Positions 44,488 through 54,367 of a stretch of 64,000 nucleotides of DNA are shown here, piece by piece. The position numbers and the translations under genes are program-made. Origin of the DNA: an uncultured Eubacterium sp. (lineage in GTDB: Bacteria; Bacillota; Clostridia; Lachnospirales; Lachnospiraceae); assembly GCA_934316845.1 (NCBI GenBank), contig CAKRDZ010000008.1, positions 28,814 through 92,813 of the forward strand, read 5' to 3'. Numbering within the stretch: the stretch's first letter is position 1; each line of letters starts with the position of its first letter. The notes under the pieces were generated by a model. It saw nothing but the letters and a program-made list of their open reading frames with translations. It was not told the origin of the DNA and ran no database searches.

Positions 44488-46137
44488 ATGGAGAATATTT
44501 CTGTAAAAATAGATGGAAAAAAAGTGGTTTGTGAAAAAGGAATTACATATTTTGACTTGGCTAATCAGACCGGCCATCCGGATGCGCTTGTCGTAAAAGT
44601 GGATGGTGTGGTAAAAGAACTTGGGAAAACCGTGGAAAGCGGCAGTCATATTACGTTTTGCAACTTTCAGGATAAAGACGGCCGCCGTGTATATGTCAGA
44701 GGACTTACGATGGTTATGTTGAAAGCCTTTTACAAAGAGACACCGAAAGATAAATTTGAAAAGATCAGTGTCGAGTACTCCATAGATACAGGGTATTATT
44801 GTACACTGCGCGGAGTAGAGGTGACCGATGAGCTGCTCGCCCGTGTAAGTGCTCGTATGAGACGCTATATTGACGAAGATGTAGTATTTGAGAAAAAGAC
44901 GATGAGTGTCTCGAAAGCCATTCGTCTGTTTGATGCGAAGAAAATGTTTGACAAGAGCCGCCTTCTGCGTTATCGCAGAAGTTCGCGGGTGACGATTCAT
45001 AAATTAGGAAAGGTAATGGACTATTTTTATGGCCCGATGCCATACAGTACGGGATGTTTAAACAAATTCAAACTGCAGGCATTTGAATCCGGTTTTGTGC
45101 TTATCGTGCCAAAAGAGGACGATCCGAAGCATATTCCGGAGTTTGTGCCGAGTCATAAATTGTTTCATACGCTGGAAAAGACGGCACAGCGCGGAGTACA
45201 GCTGGAAGTGGAAAATGTCGGACAGTTAAACGATGTGATCGTAAACGGCGGAATGCGTGATCTGATGCTGGTACAGGAAGCTTTGCATGAGAAAGAGATT
45301 GGAAATATCGCAGAACAGATCGCTTCTTCGAAGGAAGTACGTGTCGTAACGATCGCCGGGCCGTCCTCTTCCGGTAAGACAACATTTTCCTACCGCTTGT
45401 CGGCGCAGTTAAAGACATTTGGACTGAAGCCGCATCCGATCGGACTGGATGACTATTTTGTCAACCGTGTCGATACACCGAAAGACAAAGACGGCAAATA
45501 TAATTACGAATGCATCGAAGCCATTGACACCAAGCAGTTTAATGAAGATCTGGAAAAACTGCTGGCAGGAGAAGAAGTACAGCTGCCAACGTACAATTTC
45601 ATCACCGGAAAACGGGAATATAACAAACCGATGCTGAAACTTGGACCGGATGAGATCCTTGTTATCGAGGGGATCCATGGCTTGAATGATAAATTGACGG
45701 AAAAGATTTCAAAGGAAAATAAATTTAAAATATATATCAGTGCTTTGACGACATTGAATGTAGACGATCACAACCGGATCCCTACGACCGATGGAAGACT
45801 GATCCGAAGGATCGTGCGCGATGCGCGGACCAGAGGACACAGTGCCCAGAAGACGATAGCCATGTGGAAATCCGTAAGAGATGGAGAAAATGCCAATATC
45901 TTCCCATTCCAGGAAAAAGCGGATGCCATGTTCAATTCGTCGCTGCTTTATGAACTGGCAGCATTGAAGACGTATGCGGAGCCGGCATTGTTCCGTGTGC
46001 CGATGGACAGCGAGGAATACGCAGAAGCACAGCGCCTGCTCAAATTTTTGGATTATTTCCTCGCCATCAATCCGGAGGAAGTTCCATTAAATTCAATCGT
46101 ACGAGAGTTTATCGGCGGTGGAATCTTATTGGATTAA
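44488..46137 (+). CDS. TGS-domain nucleoside (uridine) kinase
   Basis: Protein of 549 residues. The N-terminal TGS and threonyl-tRNA-synthetase-like second domain (about 1-200: ISVKIDGKKVVCEKGITYFDL) precede a uridine-kinase P-loop domain with IAGPSSSGKTTFSYRL near residue 290 and IGLDDYFVNR. The fusion is found in Clostridia and other bacteria, annotated as nucleoside kinase. It likely phosphorylates a nucleoside, with the TGS part perhaps regulatory. ATG 44488 is 10 nt after AGGAG. Nothing is broken. Confidence 0.88.
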   Translation: MENISVKIDGKKVVCEKGITYFDLANQTGHPDALVVKVDGVVKELGKTVESGSHITFCNFQDKDGRRVYVRGLTMVMLKAFYKETPKDKFEKISVEYSIDTGYYCTLRGVEVTDELLARVSARMRRYIDEDVVFEKKTMSVSKAIRLFDAKKMFDKSRLLRYRRSSRVTIHKLGKVMDYFYGPMPYSTGCLNKFKLQAFESGFVLIVPKEDDPKHIPEFVPSHKLFHTLEKTAQRGVQLEVENVGQLNDVIVNGGMRDLMLVQEALHEKEIGNIAEQIASSKEVRVVTIAGPSSSGKTTFSYRLSAQLKTFGLKPHPIGLDDYFVNRVDTPKDKDGKYNYECIEAIDTKQFNEDLEKLLAGEEVQLPTYNFITGKREYNKPMLKLGPDEILVIEGIHGLNDKLTEKISKENKFKIYISALTTLNVDDHNRIPTTDGRLIRRIVRDARTRGHSAQKTIAMWKSVRDGENANIFPFQEKADAMFNSSLLYELAALKTYAEPALFRVPMDSEEYAEAQRLLKFLDYFLAINPEEVPLNSIVREFIGGGILLD

Positions 46138-46161
46138 GTTTTAATCAACAATGAAATAGCA

Positions 46162-46508
46162 TGAGCAGCACAGATGATCGCACCTGCTTATACCGAAAGG
46201 TCCCAGGTGAGGAAAGTCCGAGCTTCGCAGGGCAGGATGCCGGATAACGTCCGGTGGAGGTGACTCCCAGGCTAGTGCAACAGAAAATAACCGCCAGCTC
46301 CGGCTGGTAAGGGTGAAACGGCGAGGTAAGAGCTCACCGCCTTTCTGGTAACAGAAAGGGCAGATGTAAACCCCATCCGAAGCAAGACCGAACAGAAAGC
46401 GATACGGCGGCCCGTCGTGCTTTCGGGTAGGTCGCTAGAGCCTGCTGGTAACAGCAGGACCAGATAGATGATCATCCAACGACAGAACTCGGCTTACCGT
46501 GCTGCTCA
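46162..46508 (+). ncRNA. rnpB: RNase P RNA
   Basis: Catalytic RNA that removes 5' leaders from tRNA precursors. Conserved cores are visible: GAGGAAAGTCCGAGCTTCGC near 46208, GGCTAGTGCAACAGAAA near 46270, and ACAGAACTCGGCTTAC near 46482. The ends pair through TGAGCAGCAC (46162-46171) and GTGCTGCTCA (46499-46508), the terminal P1 helix. The secondary structure looks like bacterial type A. No protein is encoded here. Confidence 0.96.
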
Positions 46509-46540
46509 TTTCTATCATAATATTTGACAGGGAGATATCG

Positions 46541-48535
46541 ATGAAAGAAAGATATGAATTAGCAAGAGAGCGAATCTGCGATATCGCGGAAAACAAAGAA
46601 GAATCCAAATATTGTCAAAAGATTGCCCGCTTTTTTATGCTTATTTTTGAAATTTATGAGAAGAGAAAAAGTGGAAAGACACGCTCTTACGAAGAAAAAA
46701 AGGAAGAGAATACTGCGATGTACCGCAATCTTTTCCCGGAAAATTACGATACTGATTTTACCAATCCTACGTACGCCAGAGAACAGTTTGGCGTGGCGGG
46801 GGATTCTTTATGTTATTTTGCAAGTCATTTTCGGGGAGCCATTGAAGATGTTTTTGATGACAACGAAGAAGCACTTCTTTTGAAGATGGAACTTTTCCTG
46901 CAGGTCTACACGATTTTGACGACAGAAGAAGACCCTGAACGGTGGCTCAAAGAAACGATGTATTATTATGTTCATGATTATAATGAATATTTTGAAGAGA
47001 AACAAGTGGCTGAACTGGTGGACGAATCGCGGGACCGCCTTGTGAAACTGGTGATGGAAAGTGATCTTTCGACACCGGAATACCTGTATGAATATGGTGC
47101 TTATATTACGGAAAATGAAATAGAAACTTCCGGATTTTTACAGTCGCTGCCACAGGAAACAATTGAACTGGTGGCGCGTACGTATACCGAAGGCTATCGG
47201 AAGGGATTTGAAGCAGCAGGCATTGACTTGAGTGCGAAAAAGACCGTCAATATCCGGTATCATATCGGATTCGAACGAATCATCCGTGAAGCCATCCGCC
47301 AGTTTGCGGACATGGGATTAAAACCGGTTATTTACCGCCGCGGAAATACAGCAAATCTGGGGGTGTCTACGACTTCCGCAAACAATCAGTATGAGTACGA
47401 TCACCGTTACGACGATGCGTTATATCTGAACAATGCGATTGTCAAAGACCGGCTGGCTCATCTGGAGAAAGCATTTGAAAAATACCGCGATCAGGCAGCC
47501 GTTTTTGCGGGACCTGCGGTAATGGAAGTATTTGGCGAAAAATTATTTGTGCCGCAGACAAAGAAGGAAGCACCGGCTTACAGGGAAGACCAGCAGAAGT
47601 TGTCCGTGCAGTACCGCACCGATGCAGCGCTGCTCCAAAACCGTTATATCAAGCCGGATGAGCGGAGTTTTACGATTATTGCGTTCCCAATCCCGGAGAT
47701 CGGCCCACAGTTTGAGACGATATTTTCGGAGACAATCCGCGTAAATACGCTGGATATGGATCAGTTCCGCAAAATCCAGCAAGCATTGATCGATGCACTC
47801 GATCAGGGAGAATATGTGCATGTGACCGGACGCGGGGAAAACCATACCGACATCCGTGTTGCCCTTCACAAACTGGGAGATCCGGAAAAAGAGACCAATT
47901 TTGAAAACTGTCTGGCCGATGTCAACATTCCGGTAGGAGAAGTGTTTACTTCGCCAAAACTTGCCGGAACCAATGGTGTGCTGCATGTGACAAAGGTTTA
48001 CCTGAACCAGCTCCGCTATGAGAATCTGGAGATGGTATTTAAAGATGGCAGGATTGATTCCTACAACTGTTCAAATTATGAGACAGAAGAGGAAAATAAA
48101 AAATATATCAAAGAAAATGTATTGTATCACCGTGAAACCCTTCCGATGGGTGAATTTGCGATCGGAACCAATACCGTGGCATACGAGATGGGACGAAAGT
48201 TTGATATTGAGGCCAAACTTCCTATTCTGATCGCGGAAAAAACAGGCCCGCATTTTGCGGTCGGTGACACCTGCTATTCGATGAGTGAAGATATCGTGCT
48301 GCATAACCCGGATGGCAAGGAGATCGTGGCAAAGGAAAATGAATGCTCGGCGCTTCGAAAGACGGATATGGCAAAGGCGTATTTTAACTGCCATACCGAC
48401 ATTACGATCCCTTATGATGAACTGGGGGATATCGATGTGATCCGTCCGGATGGAAGCGAGATCAAACTGATCCGTCAGGGACAGTTTGTGTTAGATGGAA
48501 CGCAGGCATTGAATGAAATCTGTAAGGAATCCTGA
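46541..48535 (+). CDS. M29-like aminopeptidase
   Basis: Large metallo-aminopeptidase of 664 residues, about 250 longer than classical M29 enzymes because of an N-terminal helical extension. The C-terminal half carries family-type metal segments: VNIPVGEVFTSPKLAGTNG (Glu), LPMGEFAIGTN (Glu), and KTGPHFAVGDTCYS (His). It should trim N-terminal residues from peptides in the cytoplasm. GGGAG precedes ATG 46541. The promoter may be shared with rnpB read-through. Identification by motif only. Confidence 0.82.
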   Translation: MKERYELARERICDIAENKEESKYCQKIARFFMLIFEIYEKRKSGKTRSYEEKKEENTAMYRNLFPENYDTDFTNPTYAREQFGVAGDSLCYFASHFRGAIEDVFDDNEEALLLKMELFLQVYTILTTEEDPERWLKETMYYYVHDYNEYFEEKQVAELVDESRDRLVKLVMESDLSTPEYLYEYGAYITENEIETSGFLQSLPQETIELVARTYTEGYRKGFEAAGIDLSAKKTVNIRYHIGFERIIREAIRQFADMGLKPVIYRRGNTANLGVSTTSANNQYEYDHRYDDALYLNNAIVKDRLAHLEKAFEKYRDQAAVFAGPAVMEVFGEKLFVPQTKKEAPAYREDQQKLSVQYRTDAALLQNRYIKPDERSFTIIAFPIPEIGPQFETIFSETIRVNTLDMDQFRKIQQALIDALDQGEYVHVTGRGENHTDIRVALHKLGDPEKETNFENCLADVNIPVGEVFTSPKLAGTNGVLHVTKVYLNQLRYENLEMVFKDGRIDSYNCSNYETEEENKKYIKENVLYHRETLPMGEFAIGTNTVAYEMGRKFDIEAKLPILIAEKTGPHFAVGDTCYSMSEDIVLHNPDGKEIVAKENECSALRKTDMAKAYFNCHTDITIPYDELGDIDVIRPDGSEIKLIRQGQFVLDGTQALNEICKES

Positions 48536-48568
48536 ATGAAGGATGACAAATAAAGGAGGATAAGAAAA

Positions 48569-49081
48569 ATGGTAAAAGTTGGAATTTTGATGGGAAGCGA
48601 TTCAGATCTGCCGATCATGCAGAAGGCAGCGCAGATGCTTGAAAAATTTGGAATCGAATACGAGATGACGATCATCTCCGCACACAGAATGCCGGATGTG
48701 TTTGTCGATTATGCGACAAAGGCAGAAGAGCGTGGAATCGAAGTAATCATCGCCGGAGCAGGTGGTGCAGCACATCTTCCGGGAATGTGTGCCGCATTGT
48801 TTGATCTGCCGGTAATCGGTATTCCGATCCATACAAAATCGGTCGGCGGTGTCGACAGTTTGTATTCCATCGTACAGATGCCATCCGGAATTCCGGTTGC
48901 TACCGTGGCAATCGATGGCGCAGCCAATGCAGGTATTCTTGCTGCCAAGATTCTTTCGGTATCGGATATGGAACTGCGTAAGAAATTGAAAGAATACAAA
49001 GTAGAAATGAAAGACGGTGTAACTGCAAAAGCCGAAAAACTGGATAAACTCGGTTATGCAGAATACATTAAACAGATGTAA
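48569..49081 (+). CDS. purE: N5-carboxyaminoimidazole ribonucleotide mutase
   Basis: Purine-synthesis enzyme of 170 residues that moves the carboxyl group of N5-CAIR to C4. The active site GSDSDLPIMQKA, SAHRMPD with the catalytic His, and AGGAAHLPGM are intact. AAAGGAGG precedes the ATG. The rest of the pur operon is not in the window, so purE is separated here. Its 3' end overlaps the convergent RNase H-like gene by 14 nt. Confidence 0.95.
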   Translation: MVKVGILMGSDSDLPIMQKAAQMLEKFGIEYEMTIISAHRMPDVFVDYATKAEERGIEVIIAGAGGAAHLPGMCAALFDLPVIGIPIHTKSVGGVDSLYSIVQMPSGIPVATVAIDGAANAGILAAKILSVSDMELRKKLKEYKVEMKDGVTAKAEKLDKLGYAEYIKQM

Positions 49082-50186
49082 TATAGGGCAGGACTTCTTC
49101 CCAAAAGAGGGAGTCCTGTTTCTCTATTTCGTCTTTTAAGACAAAGACCGGTTTGGCGCGGTAATTTTCGCGGAACAATGTCAAGCTGTGCCGGGTCAGG
49201 TAATCACTGGAAGAAGCTGGAAAACGTACAAATTTTCCGGCTTTTTTTAAATAGCAGTTCGAAGCTTTTGCCGGTTCGCGAAATTCCTTTTCCACATAGA
49301 TTCCGACACTTTTATGAATGGCGTTATCTTCTTTTGGCAGATAAAAATAGTCTTTGTAATTTTCATAAAAATGATAATAGCACCCTTCTGTACAGGAAAG
49401 AGTGATACAAGCCCTGTTTTCTTCAAAAGATACAATAAAATCATCGGTTTCCCTTCCGCAGGGGAACGGAACGTTTTCCTGTGTCTGACATGTGATGCAG
49501 AGTGTATCTGCATTCCAAATTTTGTCAGAAAAGTGCAGCGGCAGGTTATAATAGAGCAGCAGGGAACTAAGCAGTGTTCCACGCAGATCATCGGCATTGT
49601 GGAGGAGAAGTTTTTCCTTTTCTTTTTCTGCCTGCGGACTGCGGAATATTTTCTGCTGCATAAATTCCGAATAAATCTGAATGCACTCTTTTCCACTGTA
49701 ATTGTCAGCCCGCAAAAAGCCGACGAGTTTTTCGACAACCGATAATTTGAGCGAAGAACTGTCAAACAGTGCTTTTTCTTTGCGGACTTCCCGGTAAATG
49801 TCAAAAGAGCGAAGTGCGGTAAACGGATTCTCAAGATGATGAAACCGGTATTTTTTCTCAAGATATGGGATATCAAATCCGGAACCGTTGTAGTGAACGA
49901 TCGTGGAAAAGCCGGATACAAAAGAAGAAAAGGCTTCCAGTATCGTACATTCACTGGTGTAATCATCGGCAAACCATTGGCACATTTTCATCTCTTTTTT
50001 CTGTGTATCGTACCAAAGCGCACCAATCAGATAAAGGGAGGAAACATTGGCAGAAAGTCCCGTAGTTTCGATGTCAAAGATTACAAGATCCGACAAAGAC
50101 GCACCCGTATACAGGGAGATGGCTTTCCATGCCCGGCTCCGGTCATCTCCGGGTGTGAGGCTCCTTGTTTTATCGATTTTCTGCAT
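49068..50186 (-). CDS. YprB-type RNase H-like exonuclease
   Basis: Protein of 372 residues with a DEDD 3'-5' exonuclease fold: motif I FDIETTGLS near residue 39, motif II VHYNGSGFDIPYL, and motif III LLHNADDLRGTL. The family (YprB/ribonuclease_H_2) is known from sporulating Firmicutes, often near a DEAD-box helicase, which is not seen here. The C-terminal about 130 residues show no recognised domain. Nuclease substrate unknown. Confidence 0.85.
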   Translation of the reverse strand: MQKIDKTRSLTPGDDRSRAWKAISLYTGASLSDLVIFDIETTGLSANVSSLYLIGALWYDTQKKEMKMCQWFADDYTSECTILEAFSSFVSGFSTIVHYNGSGFDIPYLEKKYRFHHLENPFTALRSFDIYREVRKEKALFDSSSLKLSVVEKLVGFLRADNYSGKECIQIYSEFMQQKIFRSPQAEKEKEKLLLHNADDLRGTLLSSLLLYYNLPLHFSDKIWNADTLCITCQTQENVPFPCGRETDDFIVSFEENRACITLSCTEGCYYHFYENYKDYFYLPKEDNAIHKSVGIYVEKEFREPAKASNCYLKKAGKFVRFPASSSDYLTRHSLTLFRENYRAKPVFVLKDEIEKQDSLFWEEVLPYITSV

Positions 50187-50385
50187 GTTGTTCCACTCCT
50201 TCTATTTGGATTCTTTTAAACAAATACAGTATAACGTAGAAGAAATAACTTTTCAAGTTTAAATGCTTGTAGAAAAGGGCAAAAATGTGTTATACTACTA
50301 TTTAACGATGCTTAAGGATATACATTTAAGGATATATGTTTGCGGTATCGCAGAACTTACGAATAAACGTAAAAGGGAGAACGAT

Positions 50386-51963
50386 ATGGATAGAACAAAG
50401 AATCCGAAAAAGCGTTTAAAAAAGTTAAAGGGCAGGATGCAGAGCAGTTTTAGTGGCTTTTTGCGGGCTTGTATCGTGGGGGCGCTGGTGCTTTTTCAAT
50501 TTGCAATTATTATCATAATTCCATTTATATTGAGAGGATATGCGACATCTTTTTATATTTTGCTGGAAATCAGTGCGCTGATCGCAATCATTGCACTGAC
50601 AAATGACAAGCACAATGATGCTTACAAATTTTCATGGATGTGTGTGATCCTGATTTTTCCGATTTCCGGGTTGATCATGTTTAACCTGTGGGGAAAGGTA
50701 GGAAAGAAGAATAAGTTAAACAAAGCGATTGCCGAACAGATGAAAGTGACAGATAATCGGCTGGTACAGGATCCGGAAGTGTCGGAAAAATTTTCCCTGG
50801 AACATCCGGTTTCTTCCCGTATGTCCAAATATATGACGGCGATGGGAAGTCCGCTGTTTAAAAACAATGAGGCAAGATATTATCCGTTTGGCGAAGATGC
50901 GTTTGAGGACCTTTTTGAAGATCTGGAACAGGCGGAACATTTTATCTTTATCGAATTTTTTATCGTGGCAGAAGGGGCGATCTGGGATCAGATTCATGAA
51001 ATTTTACTCCGCAAGATCCACGAAGGTGTGAAAGTCAAATTTTTATATGATGACTTTGGGGCACTTTTCCGTACCGGAAAGGATTTTGCTGCCAATCTGC
51101 GAAAAGAAGGATTTGAGGTTGAGGTTTTTAATCCGATACATAAGTACGCAAGTAAGCTGTATATGAACTTCCGCGATCATCAGAAAATCGTGGTGATTGA
51201 CGGAAATATCGGCTATACCGGCGGATTCAATCTGGCAGATGAATACGCCAATCTGATCGAGCGTTTTGGGGTATGGAAGGATGCCGGGATCCGTGTTGAA
51301 GGCGATGCTGTCTGGGGGCTTACCGTGACATTTTTGGAGATGTGGGTTGTCAGTTCTTCGGAGAAGAACATTGATCCGGAGATTTACCGCCCGATGAAGA
51401 AGTTTCCGGAGAATGACGTGTACTGCCATGTGCTGCGGGACGGACCGGCTTTGGGGGAGACAAGTTTTGTCGGTTCCGTATACAAGCAGATGATCAATTA
51501 TGCGGGAAAGACGCTGTATATCATGACGCCGTATCTGATCTTAGAGGAAACATTGACAAGAAGTCTTGTGGAGGCAAAGCGCCGCGGTGTGGATGTGCGT
51601 GTTATTACGCCGAATATTCCGGATAAAAAACATGTAAAATGGATGACAGAATATTATTATGGCGAACTTTTGAAATGCGGCATCCGTATTTACGAGTATA
51701 CTCCGGGTTTTGTACATTCAAAGGTTGTGCTGGCAGAGCATTGTGCCGTTGTGGGAACGATCAATATGGACTACCGCAGTTTCTATCTTCATTATGAAAA
51801 CGGAATATGGATCTATAATGAAGAATTTTTGCAGGAAGTGCGGAAAGATTTTGATGAGACATTCCGGGTAAGCCGTGAGATCACGTATGAAGAGTGGAAA
51901 AACCGCCCGATCAAACGACAGGTCATGCAGCACTTTTTGAAAGTATTTTCGACGCTGGTATAG
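50386..51963 (+). CDS. cls: Cardiolipin synthase
   Basis: Phospholipase-D superfamily enzyme of 525 residues that joins two phosphatidylglycerols. Two N-terminal membrane helices (about 25-75) are followed by two HKD motifs: FRDHQKIVVIDGNIGYTGG and VHSKVVLAEHCAVVGTINMD. ATG 50386 follows AAAGGGAG; the open frame upstream lacks similarity. It is followed after 12 nt by ruvA, read from the same strand. Confidence 0.93.
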   Translation: MDRTKNPKKRLKKLKGRMQSSFSGFLRACIVGALVLFQFAIIIIIPFILRGYATSFYILLEISALIAIIALTNDKHNDAYKFSWMCVILIFPISGLIMFNLWGKVGKKNKLNKAIAEQMKVTDNRLVQDPEVSEKFSLEHPVSSRMSKYMTAMGSPLFKNNEARYYPFGEDAFEDLFEDLEQAEHFIFIEFFIVAEGAIWDQIHEILLRKIHEGVKVKFLYDDFGALFRTGKDFAANLRKEGFEVEVFNPIHKYASKLYMNFRDHQKIVVIDGNIGYTGGFNLADEYANLIERFGVWKDAGIRVEGDAVWGLTVTFLEMWVVSSSEKNIDPEIYRPMKKFPENDVYCHVLRDGPALGETSFVGSVYKQMINYAGKTLYIMTPYLILEETLTRSLVEAKRRGVDVRVITPNIPDKKHVKWMTEYYYGELLKCGIRIYEYTPGFVHSKVVLAEHCAVVGTINMDYRSFYLHYENGIWIYNEEFLQEVRKDFDETFRVSREITYEEWKNRPIKRQVMQHFLKVFSTLV

Positions 51964-51975
51964 GAGGAAATCGAA

Positions 51976-52596
51976 GTGATACATTTTATCAAAGGACAGC
52001 TGGATACGGTGGCAGAACAGCAGATTGTTGTCGAAAACCGGGGAATCGGATATGAGATTCTCGTTCCGGCATCGGTAATTCAAAAACTTCCAAGAATTGG
52101 GGATGAAGTGAAGATATATACGTATATGCACGTACGCGAAGATGCGATGCAGTTATACGGTTTTATGACGAAAGATGAGAGGGAAATGTTTCAGCTCCTC
52201 ATTACAGTTAATGGAATCGGTCCCAAAGGAGCATTGGGAATTTTATCCATTATGGATACGGATGCTCTCCGGTTTGCTATTTTGTCGGACGACGCCAAAA
52301 GTATCTCAAAAGCACCGGGAATCGGGGCAAAGACAGCAAGCAAACTGATTCTTGAATTGAAAGATAAGGTTGACTTTGAAGAGGCTGTGGATACGATGCT
52401 GACGCAGGGAGAACAGAATGCGGAAGAGGCAGCAGCCGGTGCCGGAGATGTGGGTTACCGCGCCAACGATGCGGTCCAGGCGCTTGTGGCACTTGGCTAC
52501 AGCAGTACCGAAGCGGTGAAAGCCGTAAAGAAAGTAACATTGACAGATGAGATGACAACCGAAGATATTTTGAAGGCAAGTTTAAAATATTTATAA
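51976..52596 (+). CDS. ruvA: Holliday junction DNA helicase subunit RuvA
   Basis: Junction-binding protein of 206 residues. The OB-fold N-terminus (MIHFIKGQLDTVAEQ), the tandem helix-hairpin-helix (ITVNGIGPKGALGIL and KAPGIGAKTASKLIL) and the C-terminal RuvB-binding domain (DAVQALVALGYSSTEA) are complete. It begins at GTG with AGGAGG 8 nt upstream. It works with RuvB in branch migration. Confidence 0.96.
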   Translation: MIHFIKGQLDTVAEQQIVVENRGIGYEILVPASVIQKLPRIGDEVKIYTYMHVREDAMQLYGFMTKDEREMFQLLITVNGIGPKGALGILSIMDTDALRFAILSDDAKSISKAPGIGAKTASKLILELKDKVDFEEAVDTMLTQGEQNAEEAAAGAGDVGYRANDAVQALVALGYSSTEAVKAVKKVTLTDEMTTEDILKASLKYL

Positions 52597-52608
52597 AGGG
52601 AGCAGGCT

Positions 52609-53604
52609 ATGGAAAAACGAGTGATTTCAACGGAATTATTTGAAGAAGAAAACCGTACGGAAAACAGCCTTCGCCCGAAACTGCTGAGTGATTATATCGG
52701 ACAGGCGAAAGCGAAGGAAAAATTAAAAATTTATATCGAAGCGGCAAAGGCACGCGGCGAGTCGCTTGACCATGTGCTTTTGTACGGGCCTCCCGGACTG
52801 GGAAAGACGACCCTTGCCGGGATTATCGCCAATGAAATGGATGTAAATCTGAAGATTACTTCCGGCCCGGCGATTGAAAAGCCGGGCGAACTGGCATCGA
52901 TTCTCAATAACCTGCAAGAGGGGGATCTGCTTTTTGTCGATGAAATTCACCGCCTGAACCGTCAGGTAGAAGAAGTGTTATATCCGGCGATGGAAGATTA
53001 TGCGATTGATATCGTCATCGGAAAAGGTGCCTCCGCACGAAGCATCCGTCTGGATCTGCCGAAATTTACACTGGTGGGGGCGACGACCCGTGCCGGTATG
53101 CTGACGGCACCGCTCCGCGACCGTTTTGGTGTAGTACACCGCCTCGAATTTTATACGGTGGAAGAATTGACAGAAATTGTAAAACGTTCGGCAAAGGTAT
53201 TTCAGGTGGCGATTGACGAGCAGGGAGCGGTCGAGATCGCCAGACGTTCCAGAGGAACGCCGCGTCTTGCCAACCGCCTGTTAAAGCGTGTGCGTGATTT
53301 TGCTCAGGTAAAATACGACGGAAAGATCACGCTGGAAGTCGCAAATTTTGCCCTGGATCTGCTGGAAGTAGATACTTTTGGGTTAGACAGTACGGACCGC
53401 AACATATTGATGACAATGATCGACCAGTTTACCGGCGGCCCCGTGGGACTGGATACGCTGGCGGCAAGCATTGGCGAGGACAGCGGAACGATTGAAGATG
53501 TGTACGAGCCGTATCTGATACAAAATGGCTTTATCGCGCGTACGCCGCGCGGCCGTGTGGTGACAGAAAAAACGTATCAGCATTTTGGCCTATCAATGAA
53601 ATAA
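52609..53604 (+). CDS. ruvB: Holliday junction DNA helicase motor RuvB
   Basis: AAA+ motor of 331 residues. Walker A is YGPPGLGKTTLAG, Walker B is LLFVDEIHRL, the sensor region is LVGATTRAG, and the arginine finger is in PLRDRFG. The C-terminal winged helix includes GFIARTPRGRVVT. It follows ruvA by 12 nt, the standard order. Confidence 0.97.
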   Translation: MEKRVISTELFEEENRTENSLRPKLLSDYIGQAKAKEKLKIYIEAAKARGESLDHVLLYGPPGLGKTTLAGIIANEMDVNLKITSGPAIEKPGELASILNNLQEGDLLFVDEIHRLNRQVEEVLYPAMEDYAIDIVIGKGASARSIRLDLPKFTLVGATTRAGMLTAPLRDRFGVVHRLEFYTVEELTEIVKRSAKVFQVAIDEQGAVEIARRSRGTPRLANRLLKRVRDFAQVKYDGKITLEVANFALDLLEVDTFGLDSTDRNILMTMIDQFTGGPVGLDTLAASIGEDSGTIEDVYEPYLIQNGFIARTPRGRVVTEKTYQHFGLSMK

Positions 53605-53624
53605 CAATGTAAGGAGACGATAGT

Positions 53625-53846
53625 ATGGCTACAACAAATGCAGTAAGAGACCCGAAAAATGGCGTAATTTCGTGCTGGGTATGCACGGGTGTGATGATAT
53701 TGATCGATGTGCTTCGTTTGACGATGCTTCATTCAAAACGAGGAATTGCAGACTGGATTTTTCTGGCGTTGATCGTGATCTGGATCGTGATCTCGGTGTA
53801 TGAGACTGTGAAATACAAAAAGGACAAACGTAAAAATAACGCATAA
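53625..53846 (+). CDS. Small two-helix membrane protein
   Basis: Protein of 73 residues with two hydrophobic helices (VISCWVCTGVMILIDVLRL and WIFLALIVIWIVISVYETV) and a basic C-terminus (KYKKDKRKNN). AAGGAG lies 8 nt before the ATG and the gene follows ruvB by 20 nt, so it is probably the last gene of the cls-ruvAB run. Function unknown. Confidence 0.65.
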   Translation: MATTNAVRDPKNGVISCWVCTGVMILIDVLRLTMLHSKRGIADWIFLALIVIWIVISVYETVKYKKDKRKNNA

Positions 53847-53950
53847 GGATTTTCAAGTTTGTAAATAATTATTTAAAACAAGGACACGGATTGTTCATAT
53901 CTATTGTGTACAATGGTTCTTTATTAAGAAAGAAAACAGGAGGATGCAAT

Positions 53951-54367
53951 ATGAGATTACGTGAACGGTTTCAGAGAATGATGTATGGAAGATATGGCAG
54001 TGACCAGCTCAGCATGTTTTGTTTTGTCCTTTATCTTGTAATCTGGGTTGTCGGATTATTTATCCGCGTGCCACAGGTAAGGATTGGTTTGAATTTATTA
54101 TCTTATGTGATCATTTTTGTATATTTTTTCCGCTTTTTCTCGAAAAATATTTATAAGAGACAGCAGGAAAATCTGAAATTTATGGCGGTATTTAACCGGG
54201 TTAAAAATTATTTTAATTATTTGAAGTTGAAAGTAAAGGAACGCGATGGCGTGAAAAAGATTTTTCGCTGTCCAAAATGTCACCAGATGATCCGTGTGCC
54301 GAAAGGACGTGGAAAGATTGCCATCCGCTGTCCAAAATGTAAATTTGAGTTTATCCGCAGAAGTTAG
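53951..54367 (+). CDS. Membrane protein with C-terminal zinc ribbon
   Basis: Protein of 138 residues. Two membrane helices (MFCFVLYLVIWVVGLFI and LLSYVIIFVYFFRFF) are followed by a basic segment and a zinc ribbon with two CPKC pairs (FRCPKCHQMIRVPKG and IRCPKCKFEF) at the C-terminus. The order is the reverse of the zinc-ribbon protein at 2807. AGGAGG precedes ATG 53951. Function unknown. Its stop codon abuts copy C of the dispersed element. Confidence 0.75.
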   Translation: MRLRERFQRMMYGRYGSDQLSMFCFVLYLVIWVVGLFIRVPQVRIGLNLLSYVIIFVYFFRFFSKNIYKRQQENLKFMAVFNRVKNYFNYLKLKVKERDGVKKIFRCPKCHQMIRVPKGRGKIAIRCPKCKFEFIRRS